64,000 nucleotides of DNA from Pseudobacter sp051955275 (GTDB lineage: Bacteria > Bacteroidota > Bacteroidia > Chitinophagales > Chitinophagaceae): assembly GCF_051955275.1 (NCBI RefSeq), contig NZ_JBQCGW010000050.1:1-64000 (forward strand), in the 5' to 3' direction. Position numbers and translations under genes: made by a program. Position 1 is the first letter of the stretch. Every line of letters begins with the position of its first letter. Positions 1 to 9,515 of the stretch are shown here, in pieces. The notes under the pieces are model-generated. The model was not told where the DNA came from. It saw only the letters and a program-made list of their open reading frames with translations, and did no database searches.

Positions 1-227
1 CTGCCATTGTCATTTACTTTCATGGTGCCGCCGGTGGTGCCGATGAATAATTTATTGGTCTTGTCGAAGGTGGTCTGCATGAAATAATTGTCTTCTATCA
101 CGCATACGGTTTCCACGGTGCCGGTGCTCACCATTTTCCAGGCGCCATCCAGTTTCTGTGCAAAGGAAGAAGCGCTGGTCAACAGCAGGCTCAGTACAAC
201 TGTAGTGCTTGCAAGCATTTTTTTCAT
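1..227 (-). CDS. Secreted protein of unknown function, 5' part only
   Basis: The gene runs off the left edge, so only about 75 N-terminal residues are visible. Translation from the ATG at 227 begins MKKMLASTTVVLSLLLTSAS and continues to SSFAQ, a clean signal peptide probably cleaved after FAQ. The mature start (KLDGAWKMVSTGTVETV) has the look of small secreted lipocalin-like or 'membrane or secreted' proteins of Bacteroidota that begin with a LxGxW motif, but the visible part is too short to name a family. It lies upstream of the end of nothing else visible and is separated by 66 bp from the stop of the downstream-oriented response regulator gene, which is on the same strand and precedes it. 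It could therefore be transcribed with that two-gene regulator unit. Function unknown. Confidence 0.7.
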   Translation of the reverse strand, partial: MKKMLASTTVVLSLLLTSASSFAQKLDGAWKMVSTGTVETVCVIEDNYFMQTTFDKTNKLFIGTTGGTMKVNDNG

Positions 228-293
228 GGTCGTTGATTTGTATTCTAAATGTAATGATTCCGTATGAAACGGGCGTCTGGCGTATGGGTTCAA

Positions 294-1070
294 TCAGTTC
301 TTTTTCCGCTCCTGTGCCTTCTGTTGCTGGTATTCAGTAGGCGTCATATTGAACTGCCGCTGGAAATTCCGCGCAAAATTGCTCTGGGAGCTGAATCCCA
401 CCATCGCTGCAATTTCATAGATCCTGTACTCTCCGCTTGTCAGCAGTTCCGCAGATCGCTTCAGCCGGATGATATTGATGAACTCCAGCGGGCTCAGTTC
501 AGAAACAGCTTTGATCTTACGGTACAAGGTAATGCGGCTCATATTCATGAACCTGGCCAGTTGCTCCACGTTCAGATCTTCCTCTTCCAGGTGTTTGTAA
601 ATGGCTTCATTCAATTGTTCCAGGAATCGCTCATCCGCTTTGGTATGTGCCATGCTCTGGATATGCGCCAGGGGCGAACTGGTAAAGAAGTTGCGGAGCA
701 TGGCACGGTTGTTCAGCAGGCTGGCTATCTGCGCCATCAGGTGCTCTTTGGAAAAGGGTTTTTCTATATAGGCATCGGCCCCGAGCTCAAGCCCTTCCAC
801 TTTCGACTGAATGGTGTTTTTAGCCGTGAGCAGCATTACAGGAATATGTGAATACTCGAAGTTGGATTTGATCATTTTGCACAATTCAAAACCATCCATC
901 ACAGGCATCATCACATCACTGATGACTAACTGAACTGGCTCCGCTTCCAGCACCCGCAGGGCTTCACGGCCATCCGCAGCTTTGAGGATCGTATATTTGG
1001 TATGGAGGATCCTTTCCAGGAAATCCAGTATCTCTTCTTCATCGTCTACCAGTAGAATGATAGGTTGCAT
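294..1070 (-). CDS. Response regulator with AraC-type DNA-binding domain
   Basis: A 258-residue cytoplasmic transcription factor. Residues 1-120 form a receiver domain: acidic pair D9/D10, phospho-acceptor D52 in the SDVMMP loop, T82 and K104 are all present. Residues about 155-250 form an AraC-type double helix-turn-helix (MSRITLYRKIKAVSELSP, then a YEIAAMVGFSSQSNFARNFQ second helix region). This is the C-terminal half of a hybrid two-component system made as a separate protein. Its ATG lies 24 bp after the stop of the sensor kinase gene on the same strand, so the two are almost certainly co-transcribed and form a cognate pair. The kinase gene is divergent from the SusC gene at 4326, so the expected target is that utilisation locus (inference). 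Confidence 0.9.
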   Translation of the reverse strand: MQPIILLVDDEEEILDFLERILHTKYTILKAADGREALRVLEAEPVQLVISDVMMPVMDGFELCKMIKSNFEYSHIPVMLLTAKNTIQSKVEGLELGADAYIEKPFSKEHLMAQIASLLNNRAMLRNFFTSSPLAHIQSMAHTKADERFLEQLNEAIYKHLEEEDLNVEQLARFMNMSRITLYRKIKAVSELSPLEFINIIRLKRSAELLTSGEYRIYEIAAMVGFSSQSNFARNFQRQFNMTPTEYQQQKAQERKKN

Positions 1071-1094
1071 AGGCAGGTTGGTTAGGTTTTTTCT

Positions 1095-4000
1095 TTATGT
1101 ATTGGCCAGCGGCAGTTTCAGTACAAAAGTATTCTGCATGCCTGTTTGTTCTTTCAGATAGAGCTCACCTTTGTGCAATTCCGCCAGGGAACGGGCCAGC
1201 GTCAGTCCGATACCGGTCCCTTTTTGTTTTACATTCTGTTTGAGCCGGTAGAACGGCTCAAAGATCCTTTCCCGGAGATCGGCCGGTACCGGTGGTCCAT
1301 CAGTGCTGATCTCAATCTGCACAAACTGATCGTCTTTTTTCACTGGCAGCAGTTTCACCCACATGGCTGTCTCTGCATATTTCACGCCATTACTGAAAAG
1401 ATTGCTCAATATCTTTTGCAAAGCCTCTTCATCAGCCATGATGGAAATATGTTCTTCAGGCATTTCGATGGTATAGGACAGGTTGCGTTTCTTCGCCAGT
1501 GGGGCGAAATTGGAATAGATTTCCTGTAACAGGGTATCTATTTCCACTTTTGCAAACTCGATACTGAAGCCCCTGGTTTCCGTCTGCCTGAAATCAAGGA
1601 TCTGCGATACCAGTGTGAGCAGGCGGTTGGTATTCCTGTCCATCATAAGCACATCCTCCCTGATCACCGGCAGCTCGTCCAGTTTTTCCATCAGGTTTTC
1701 CACCGGCCCTTTTATAAGCGTCAAAGGAGTTTTGATCTCATGCGCCACATTGGTGAAGAAATCGAACTTGGCTTCATAGATCTCTTTCTCCTTTTGCACT
1801 TCAATCCTTTTATGATAGGTCTGGAAGAGATACCAGGCAAGACTTCCCAGTAATAATCCATACACCAGGTAGGCCCAGGTGGTGCGATACCAGGGTGGCA
1901 TAATACGGATCACCAGCGGTTTTGCTTCCTGTCCCCATTGATCATTGATCCCCGCTTTCACATGAAACGTATATTCTCCCGGTGGTATATTGGTGAAATA
2001 AACTTTCCGGTTGGTATTGATGGTGGTCCAGTTTTTTTCAAGCCCCTCCATCTTATAACTGTAACTGGTGATATCAGGTGCGGTAAAACTGAGCGCTGCA
2101 AAATCGATGCTGATACTCGACTGATCTGCGGGCAGTTCTATTCTTCCCGTATGAAGGATAGATTGTTTCAGTGCTGAACTGTCGGCATGCACCACCAATT
2201 CTTTGTTATGTACCTGTATTCCCGTGAGGTATACAGGGGTCACCATCACATTACGGGTAAATGTTTCAGGTCTGAAAGTTACCATACCTTTGATGCTCCC
2301 GAAATACATGGTGCCTTCGGAGTCTTTGAAACCTGAATGATAATTGAACTGGTCATTCAGCAGGCCATTGGATTTCCGGTATACGATCATTTTGCCGGTG
2401 GCAGGATCAAAATCCACTAACCCCCGCGAAGTGCTTACCCAGAGATGCTTGTTATTGTCTTCCGTGATCTTGAAAATATAGTTACTCGGAAGACCGTTGG
2501 CAGTAGTATACCTTGTAAACTTTTTCCGGTCTGCACTCATGGAACAAAAGCCTGATCCTTCTGTAGCAAACCATAACCGTCCATCGCTGCTCTCGCAGAT
2601 GGAGTTGATGGCATTGCCGGCAAGGCTATTGCTGTTTTCCGGATCGTTTTTCAAGGCTCCTTTCACACCCGTCGCCGGGTTGAACCAGTACACGCCCCAG
2701 CCGTGCGTGCCCGCCCAGATGGTCTGGCGGCTGTCTTCCAGGAGGGTAGAAACGTTAATGCCGCCAGGTACAGCCGCTTCCCTGTCCCAGCCATCATTTT
2801 CCGTATCATAACGATACAGATGATTACCCGTACCCGCATACACGATGCCTGCTTTGGATTTGAGGAAGCAGAGACCGAAATTATTCCTCAGTTGCTTCGG
2901 ACCCATGCCCGCATCATAATGCCGCTTCACTTTACCGGTCCGGATGTCCATCAGGTCGATCCCATGTTCATGCGTGCCTATCCAGAGATCATTACCATCT
3001 ACCAGCAGTCCATGGATATTGTAATAGGAGATGCTGCCCGGCAATCCGGTAGGATGGAAACTGGTAATAACGCCCGTACGGCGGTTGAGCTTATTCAGAC
3101 CGGCATCCTCCGTACCGATCCAGATATTGCCATCATTGTCTTCACAGATCTCGCGCACGGCATTGCCGCTGATTGAATTTGCTGAATTATCAGGGTAATA
3201 TTTTTTGAAGGAAGTATTCTGTTTTGGAAAATAATTGATGCCGCCGAAGAAAGTGCCTGCCCATACACCGCCTTCACGGTCCTTACACAAAGTGTACACG
3301 GCATTGTCTGCAAGTGAGTAGGGGTCCAGGAATTTTTTCTTCAGGTTCACCAGTTCCCCGTTCTCTTTCATGATGAAGATACCTGACTCGGTGGCCAGCC
3401 AGTATTCACCGGGTGCATACCGGAGAATATCACGCACATAGATAGTGGTCTTGTCAGGGTTGTACGTCAGGATCTGTTTGAAGCTTCCCGTAGCAATATC
3501 AAATTGTTTCAGGCCCTGGCAACTGGTGCCGATGAAAAGGGTGCCATTATCGCCAGACACTATTCTTTCGATATAACAACTGGCCATCGGCCAGCTCCCG
3601 GACCTTAAGGGGTAGCGTTTGAATGTTTCAGAAACAGTATCAAAACGCTGCAGTGCGCCATCCAGCGAGGCGAACCACATATCACCGTTGTCAGCAGTAC
3701 AGAGCGTTGTAGCGGTGATGTATATGCGCTCATCGAAACGTTTGAGTTGTCTGGTGTTGAAGTTGTAACGGCAAACAGTGCGGCCGCTCATGAACCACAT
3801 CTGTCCGCTGTGGTCCATCCTGATATTGTTCACACCGGTTACATTGTTGAAGAACCGGACCAGCTTCTCGCTTTCTTCATTGAACCGGTACAGGCCTTTT
3901 TCTGCGCCTACCCACATTACACCTTCGGGATCGAGAAACAGACTGAAGATCAGATCGCGGCCCGGTGTGCCTTTATCTTCACCCAGCTGAAATAATCTGA

Positions 4001-4205
4001 ACTGGTAGCCGTCAAAACGATTGAGCCCTTCCTTGGTGCCGAACCAGAGAAATCCTTTCCTGTCCTGCAGGCTGCAGGTCACTGAATTATTACTGAGACC
4101 ATTCTCCGTCTGATAATGCCTGGAATAATACGATTGTGCATTTGCTGATAAAACAGCAAGCAGCAGAAACAGCATGCAACATTTTGTATAAATAATGATA
4201 CGCAT
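1095..4205 (-). CDS. Two-component sensor histidine kinase with propeller sensor (no receiver)
   Basis: About 1036 residues. The start at 4205 gives a proper signal peptide (MRIIIYTKCCMLFLLLAVLS, then ANAQ); an in-frame ATG at 4229 would add eight residues in front of it. The periplasmic part contains many two-component-regulator propeller repeats (motifs of the type GxxWxGTxxGLNRFD), followed by a Y_Y_Y domain, one membrane helix (WAYLVYGLLLGSLAWYLF), a HisKA domain with H822 in AHEIKTPLT, and a HATPase domain with N-box NLFSNGVKYA and G2 box GTGIGL. The G1 box reads STDGPPVP instead of DxGxG. The protein ends after the ATPase domain, so the receiver and AraC domains of a hybrid system are missing and are supplied by the next gene. 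It would sense a periplasmic oligosaccharide and phosphorylate its partner regulator. Confidence 0.9.
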   Translation of the reverse strand: MRIIIYTKCCMLFLLLAVLSANAQSYYSRHYQTENGLSNNSVTCSLQDRKGFLWFGTKEGLNRFDGYQFRLFQLGEDKGTPGRDLIFSLFLDPEGVMWVGAEKGLYRFNEESEKLVRFFNNVTGVNNIRMDHSGQMWFMSGRTVCRYNFNTRQLKRFDERIYITATTLCTADNGDMWFASLDGALQRFDTVSETFKRYPLRSGSWPMASCYIERIVSGDNGTLFIGTSCQGLKQFDIATGSFKQILTYNPDKTTIYVRDILRYAPGEYWLATESGIFIMKENGELVNLKKKFLDPYSLADNAVYTLCKDREGGVWAGTFFGGINYFPKQNTSFKKYYPDNSANSISGNAVREICEDNDGNIWIGTEDAGLNKLNRRTGVITSFHPTGLPGSISYYNIHGLLVDGNDLWIGTHEHGIDLMDIRTGKVKRHYDAGMGPKQLRNNFGLCFLKSKAGIVYAGTGNHLYRYDTENDGWDREAAVPGGINVSTLLEDSRQTIWAGTHGWGVYWFNPATGVKGALKNDPENSNSLAGNAINSICESSDGRLWFATEGSGFCSMSADRKKFTRYTTANGLPSNYIFKITEDNNKHLWVSTSRGLVDFDPATGKMIVYRKSNGLLNDQFNYHSGFKDSEGTMYFGSIKGMVTFRPETFTRNVMVTPVYLTGIQVHNKELVVHADSSALKQSILHTGRIELPADQSSISIDFAALSFTAPDITSYSYKMEGLEKNWTTINTNRKVYFTNIPPGEYTFHVKAGINDQWGQEAKPLVIRIMPPWYRTTWAYLVYGLLLGSLAWYLFQTYHKRIEVQKEKEIYEAKFDFFTNVAHEIKTPLTLIKGPVENLMEKLDELPVIREDVLMMDRNTNRLLTLVSQILDFRQTETRGFSIEFAKVEIDTLLQEIYSNFAPLAKKRNLSYTIEMPEEHISIMADEEALQKILSNLFSNGVKYAETAMWVKLLPVKKDDQFVQIEISTDGPPVPADLRERIFEPFYRLKQNVKQKGTGIGLTLARSLAELHKGELYLKEQTGMQNTFVLKLPLANT

Positions 4206-4281
4206 GGAATGGTCGTATTGAAAAAGCAATCGTTATTTCATGAATCGATTTAAAAGTAACCATTATCACTGAAAAAAATCG

Positions 4282-4295
4282 TGTAAACGTTTGCA
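4282..4295. promoter_or_regulatory. Candidate LacI-family operator
   Basis: The sequence TGTAAACGTTTGCA is a palindrome around a central CG with a single mismatch between half-sites (TGTAAAC against GTTTGCA). This is the general form of LacI/GalR-family operators. It lies in the 120-bp divergent region between the sensor kinase and the SusC gene, 30 bp before the first SusC ATG, and a LacI-family regulator is encoded in the operon that SusC heads (15279-16304). The site also carries a TTTG at 4290-4293 that could act as a -33 element, although no good -7 box follows at the usual spacing. The assignment to that regulator is inference. Confidence 0.5.
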
Positions 4296-4325
4296 ACCAT
4301 TACTTAACTAACAATTGATTGCTGT

Positions 4326-7300
4326 ATGAAAGTTCATTCATGGCAATCCCAGCCGGGAATTGCATACGGTATCGCCATGCACCCATGGCAGATCAGCCGC
4401 ACCTTACTGGCAGCCTTATTCCTCTTTCTCTTCTGTTTTCCTGCAGCTGCACAGGATACAACAAAACTCAGTAAAGACAATGCTGTATTGATCGCTGTTA
4501 GTCCGAAGGACACAACGGGTACCATTATACGAGGTATTGTAAAAGACAGTACCGGCATTGGCCTCGGGCAGGTGACGGTGCTGGAGAAAGGCACTAAGAA
4601 TGCCACCATCACGGCTGCCGATGGCAGCTTCTCCATCCGTCTCCGTAAAAATACCAGCGCCCTCGAAATCTCTTCGGTAGGCTTTCTTACGCAAACCATT
4701 ACACCCGGTAACCAGGCAAGCCTGGAGATCACGCTGGAGCGCGACCGGCGCGATATGGGCGAAGTGGTGGTGATCGGTTATGCAGCTAAAAAGAAGGAAA
4801 GTCTTACCGGTGCCATCTCCACCATCACGGCCAAAGACATGGAACGCGTTCATGGTGGCTCTACGGTCAGCAGCGGACTGGCAGGAAAGATCCCGGGTGT
4901 TTCTTTCCGGATGCCTGATGGAAGGCCCGGTTCTGCGGCCACCATCCAGATCCGTAACATGGGAACACCGCTCTATGTAATCGATGGCATACAACAGGAT
5001 GCCGGTCAGTTCAATAACCTGGCGCCAAACGATATCGAAAGCGTTACTGTGCTGAAAGACGCATCAGCAGCGGTTTACGGCGTTCGGGCCGCCAACGGCG
5101 TAGTGGTGGTCACCACCAAAAAAGGTAAGATGGGTGCCCGCAATACCTTCAATGTGGATGGATATGTGGGTACACAGAACTGGACCAGCTTCCCTGATGT
5201 GCTTACCAGCTCATACGATTACATGAAATACCGCGCCGAAGCAGAGATCAACCGCTATGGCAGTACCAATATAACCGACGAAGAATTGGCGAAATACCAG
5301 GCAGGCACTGAGCGTGGCTACCAGAGCTTCGACTGGAAAGACTTTATCGTAAAGAAAGATGCGCCTATGTATTCACTCAATGTGAATGCTTCCGGCGGAT
5401 CAGACCGCATTCAGTATTATCTCTCGGGTACACGACTCTGGCAGAATTCCGTACTGGGCCGCGAGTTCACCTTCGAACGCAATAACATGCAATCGAATGT
5501 AACGGCAAAGATCTCCAACAGGCTCAAACTCGGCATGCAGGTGAATGGCCGCATTGAAACGAGAGAAAATCCAGGTGTGCCCTACCAGGATGATTACTGG
5601 CTCGCCCGCTTCGCCATCCTGCGCAATACACCCCTGGAAAGACCTTATGCAAACGATAATCCTGAGTACCTCAACGATATCAAACACAATGAAACCAACT
5701 GGGCCTATCTCAATAAAAAATATGCAGGCCGTTACAAAAGCGACTGGCGTGTATTGCAAAGCAACTTCACGGCAGAGTACCAGATCCCGTATGTAAAAGG
5801 ACTGGTGCTGAGCGGCATCTTCTCCTACTACTATGCAGACCACCTGCTCAATAACCACGAGTATACCTACAAGACCTATACTTATGATGTTGGTAACAAT
5901 ACTTACAGTCCAACCGGCGGCAGTACCAACCCCTGGCGCGAACGCGAACAGATTAAACAGGTGAATTACAATACCCAGGTGCAACTCAGCTATAACCAGA
6001 CTTTCGGGCTGCACAGCATCAGCGCCACCCTGGTAGCGGAGCGCATCAAGAACCAGCGCCTTCGCAACTGGATCCACTCCGTGCCCAGCTCCAACGTACT
6101 GCCACTGATCTATTTCAATACCGCCGATACGTATAACGACAGTGATGACCGTGAAGCAAGGATCGGTTATATCGGCCGCGTGAGTTACGGATATGATAAC
6201 CGCTACTTCCTTGACCTGGCAGGCAGGCGTGATGCGAGTTATCTCTTTGCTCCCAATAACCGCGTGGGTTATTTTCCTTCCGTGTCTGCCGCCTGGAGAA
6301 TTACCGGAGAGAAATTTGTGCAGAAATTACTGGGAGATCAGAACATTTTAACCGACCTCAAGCTCCGGGCATCATGGGGCGTACTGGGTGATGATAAACA
6401 GGCAAACGGCGATCCCATCGTTCCTCCTTTTGCTTATATCGAAGGTTACAATTACGGACAGCCCACTGCCATCCTCGATGGACAGGCAGTACTGGGCACC
6501 CGCGATAAAGGCGTTCCCATCAACAATATCACCTGGATCAGAAGCGCCATTACCAATATCGGTCTTGATTTCAGTTTGCTGAACGGCAAGCTCACCGGTA
6601 GTGTGGAATATTTCTACCGCAAGCGCACCAAGCTCCGTGGCCGCAAGCAGGACAGGCTGGTACCACTGGAGATCGGTTACGCGCTGCCTGATGAAAGCAT
6701 CAACAGTGATGCACAGTTCGGACAGGAAGCCGCATTGAACTATACAGGAACTATCGGAAAGCTGAACTTCAGTGTGGGAGGTAATGTAATGTATACAAGA
6801 GGCAAATTCCTTTCTTCCTACAACCCTGTATTTTTCCACTCATGGGACCAGTACAGGAATTCCATGGAGAACCGTTTCCTGCGGATCGACTGGGGACTGC
6901 AGACCATCGGACAGTTCCAGAGCATGGAAGAGATCACCGGTTATCCGGTCAATATCGATGGCAAAGGCAATACCACTTTGCTTCCGGGAGACCTCATCTA
7001 TGCTGACCTTAACGGAGATAATAAGATCGATGGATATGATATGCGTCCCATCGGCTACGGCAGGGGCACTCAACCCAATATCAGTTATGGTTTCAATTTC
7101 GGACTGAGCTATAAGAGCTTCGACTTCCATGCTGATTTCTCCGGCTCCGCGGGCTTCACCTGGTTTCAGAGCTGGGAAACAAGATGGGCCTTCCAGAATG
7201 ATGGCAACCTCAATACCATCTTCCTGGACCGCTGGCACCGTGAGGATATGCGTGACCCCAACAGCAAATGGATCCCCGGAAAATATCCTGCCAACCGCTT

Positions 7301-7577
7301 TAACAATGGCGATCACAGCAACTACCGTGACTCGGATTTCTGGGCGCATAATGTGAAGTACCTCCGCGCCAGAACTATCGAGCTGGGATATGCGCTTCCG
7401 GGCCACCTGATATCCAAACTGAAAATGCAGCGCGCCCGCGTGTATATCAATACCTACAATCTCTTTACGCTGAGCAATCTCAATAAGTTTGATGTAGACC
7501 CTGAAATAGCGGAAGAGAATGGCTTGCAGTTCCCTCAGAACAGGATCCTCAACGTAGGTATCAATCTCTCATTTTAA
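4326..7577 (+). CDS. SusC-family TonB-dependent outer membrane transporter
   Basis: A 1083-residue receptor that would import oligosaccharides through the outer membrane using TonB energy, with the SusD protein encoded 11 bp downstream as its lid. In order: N-terminal signal region ending PAAAQ near residue 43, a carboxypeptidase-regulatory-like domain (about 68-138), the family signature GEVVVIGYAAKKKESLTGA (145-163), a plug domain with PLYVIDGIQQD (215-225) and VTVLKDASAAVYGVRAANG (240-258), then the beta-barrel ending in aromatic ILNVGINLSF. The first ATG at 4326 gives an over-long leader; the ATG at 4377 (MHPWQISRTLLAALFLFLFC) gives a conventional 26-residue signal peptide and may be the true start. 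It heads an operon that runs to 18412. Confidence 0.95.
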   Translation: MKVHSWQSQPGIAYGIAMHPWQISRTLLAALFLFLFCFPAAAQDTTKLSKDNAVLIAVSPKDTTGTIIRGIVKDSTGIGLGQVTVLEKGTKNATITAADGSFSIRLRKNTSALEISSVGFLTQTITPGNQASLEITLERDRRDMGEVVVIGYAAKKKESLTGAISTITAKDMERVHGGSTVSSGLAGKIPGVSFRMPDGRPGSAATIQIRNMGTPLYVIDGIQQDAGQFNNLAPNDIESVTVLKDASAAVYGVRAANGVVVVTTKKGKMGARNTFNVDGYVGTQNWTSFPDVLTSSYDYMKYRAEAEINRYGSTNITDEELAKYQAGTERGYQSFDWKDFIVKKDAPMYSLNVNASGGSDRIQYYLSGTRLWQNSVLGREFTFERNNMQSNVTAKISNRLKLGMQVNGRIETRENPGVPYQDDYWLARFAILRNTPLERPYANDNPEYLNDIKHNETNWAYLNKKYAGRYKSDWRVLQSNFTAEYQIPYVKGLVLSGIFSYYYADHLLNNHEYTYKTYTYDVGNNTYSPTGGSTNPWREREQIKQVNYNTQVQLSYNQTFGLHSISATLVAERIKNQRLRNWIHSVPSSNVLPLIYFNTADTYNDSDDREARIGYIGRVSYGYDNRYFLDLAGRRDASYLFAPNNRVGYFPSVSAAWRITGEKFVQKLLGDQNILTDLKLRASWGVLGDDKQANGDPIVPPFAYIEGYNYGQPTAILDGQAVLGTRDKGVPINNITWIRSAITNIGLDFSLLNGKLTGSVEYFYRKRTKLRGRKQDRLVPLEIGYALPDESINSDAQFGQEAALNYTGTIGKLNFSVGGNVMYTRGKFLSSYNPVFFHSWDQYRNSMENRFLRIDWGLQTIGQFQSMEEITGYPVNIDGKGNTTLLPGDLIYADLNGDNKIDGYDMRPIGYGRGTQPNISYGFNFGLSYKSFDFHADFSGSAGFTWFQSWETRWAFQNDGNLNTIFLDRWHREDMRDPNSKWIPGKYPANRFNNGDHSNYRDSDFWAHNVKYLRARTIELGYALPGHLISKLKMQRARVYINTYNLFTLSNLNKFDVDPEIAEENGLQFPQNRILNVGINLSF

Positions 7578-7588
7578 GTATTGCAAAA

Positions 7589-9490
7589 ATGAAGACGATG
7601 AACAAGATCATTAAACTGACAACCATATCGCTGCTGCTGGGATCATCAGCATGCATGAAGGACAAGGATTTTCTGAATGTCCCTTCCAACTCTATCCTCA
7701 CCAATGAACAGGCTTTCTCGGAGCCATCACAGGTTCTATCCATCCTGGCTGACCTCTACAACCGGCAGCTGGATTTCACCAACTTCGACAGCTGGCAGAG
7801 CTTTGCCGATTTCAGTGAAAGCTTTCCCAGCCAGAACGACCAGGAATTCTTTGTAAAAAGAACAGGCTGGGGATTTGGCGAATGGGGTACCTGGGATTAC
7901 GGTTATATCCGCGATGTAAATCTCTTTTTAGAACGGGCTACTGCCGCTACCAAACTGGAAGAGTCAGACAAGAGCCGTTTCATTGCAGAGGGACGTTTCC
8001 TGCGTGCCAATTTTTATTTTGAAATGACCAAGCGAATGGGTGGTGTGCCACTCATCCTGAAATCATTGTACTATGAACTGGGCAGCGATCCTGCTTCTTT
8101 ACAATTCCCCCGTGCGAAAGAATCTGAGATGTATGATTTTGTCATAGCAGAAGCAGAGGCTATCAAAGACCAGTTGCCGGCGAATGCCACAATCAAGAGC
8201 AGAGCTACCAAAGGTGCAGCACTGGCAATGGCTGCAAGGGCCGCCGTGTACGCGGGTTCCATTGCCCGGTATGGCAATGTTACGCCATCCGTTACACTGC
8301 CCGGTGGGGAAGTAGGCATTCCTGCTGATAAGGCTGATGCTTATTATGAGAAGGCGCTCAGTTTGGCCAAAGACATCATCAATGGCAGTGCAGGTGCATA
8401 TGCGCTCTATAAAGCAAAGCCTGATCCTGTTGAGAACTTCACGTATATCTTCCTGGACAAAGGCACCAATCCTGAGCCCATCTTCACAGAGGATTACCGG
8501 CTCAGAAGCGGCAAAGTGCATTATTTCACCGGCTGGAACCAGCCACGATATGGAGCTGAGGAAGAAGAGGGGGGAAGGATCAATCCATCGCTCAACCTGG
8601 TGCAGGCCTTTGAGAAACTCGATAATACATTTGCCCCGCTGCCCATAACAGATGGCGGTGGCAATCCCATCTTCTACAATAATCCCACTGATCTGTTTGC
8701 GGGCCGTGATCCGCGTTTAGCCGCTACCGTTATACTACCCGGATCCAGCTTCAAGAACCGTCCGGTTGATATCTGGGCAGGTGTGCAACTGAACAATGGT
8801 ACCATTGTGTCCGGTGACGACCGTGGCGCGCAGAAGCCTTTGCCCGGCAGCGCCACCCCTGTGCAGGTGGTAGGTTTCGATGGTCCCATCAATGCAAAAG
8901 AATTCACGGCACAGTCCGGCTTCTATATCCGGAAATACCTGGATCCCACACCGGGTGCTGGCTCCCGTGGTACCAACAGTGAAGTGCCTTTCATCCGATA
9001 TCGTTTTGCAGAAGTGCTGCTGAATGCAGCAGAAGCGGCCTTTGAGCTGAACAGGAAGGATGAAGCGGCCGGATATCTCAATGAAGTAAGAAAGCGGGCC
9101 GGGTTCACAATTGACCTGACAGCTGCACAGATAACCTTCGATCGCATTGTGCACGAACGCAGGGTGGAGCTGGCTTTTGAAGGACATATCCTCTTTGATA
9201 TGAAACGCTGGAGGCTGGCGCACCAGGTCTGGGATGGCAACAGGATGACTGCTGCCGAACTGGTCACCAATATCGGCAAAGCCAATAAGAGGAGCACGCA
9301 GCCCTGGGCTTTATGGCCATACAAGTACCATGCTCCTGGTGATCCCAATCATGGCAAGTGGCTGTTCAAAATTGTGCTGCCGGCGCTGGTCACAGGTACC
9401 AATAATTTCCAGCTTGGCAATTATTATTCTTTCATCAGTGATGAAGTGCGGGCCAGCAATCCAAAGATCGTAAGGCAGCCGAATCAGTAA
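7589..9490 (+). CDS. SusD/RagB-family outer membrane lipoprotein
   Basis: A 633-residue surface glycan-binding lipoprotein, partner of the preceding SusC. The N-terminus has a lipoprotein signal with lipobox ending GSSAC (C22), followed by the typical mature opening KDKDFLNVPSNSILTNEQAF. Helical TPR-like segments appear in RFIAEGRFLRANFYFEMTKR, and the conserved C-terminal SusD pattern is clear in RYRFAEVLLNAAEAAFEL, then NEVRKRAGF and HERRVELAFEGHILFDMKRW. It lies 11 bp after SusC, as expected of a translationally linked pair. The ligand cannot be read from the sequence. Confidence 0.94.
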   Translation: MKTMNKIIKLTTISLLLGSSACMKDKDFLNVPSNSILTNEQAFSEPSQVLSILADLYNRQLDFTNFDSWQSFADFSESFPSQNDQEFFVKRTGWGFGEWGTWDYGYIRDVNLFLERATAATKLEESDKSRFIAEGRFLRANFYFEMTKRMGGVPLILKSLYYELGSDPASLQFPRAKESEMYDFVIAEAEAIKDQLPANATIKSRATKGAALAMAARAAVYAGSIARYGNVTPSVTLPGGEVGIPADKADAYYEKALSLAKDIINGSAGAYALYKAKPDPVENFTYIFLDKGTNPEPIFTEDYRLRSGKVHYFTGWNQPRYGAEEEEGGRINPSLNLVQAFEKLDNTFAPLPITDGGGNPIFYNNPTDLFAGRDPRLAATVILPGSSFKNRPVDIWAGVQLNNGTIVSGDDRGAQKPLPGSATPVQVVGFDGPINAKEFTAQSGFYIRKYLDPTPGAGSRGTNSEVPFIRYRFAEVLLNAAEAAFELNRKDEAAGYLNEVRKRAGFTIDLTAAQITFDRIVHERRVELAFEGHILFDMKRWRLAHQVWDGNRMTAAELVTNIGKANKRSTQPWALWPYKYHAPGDPNHGKWLFKIVLPALVTGTNNFQLGNYYSFISDEVRASNPKIVRQPNQ

Positions 9491-9515
9491 TTGTTCATCA
9501 TTCAATGGCATGATC

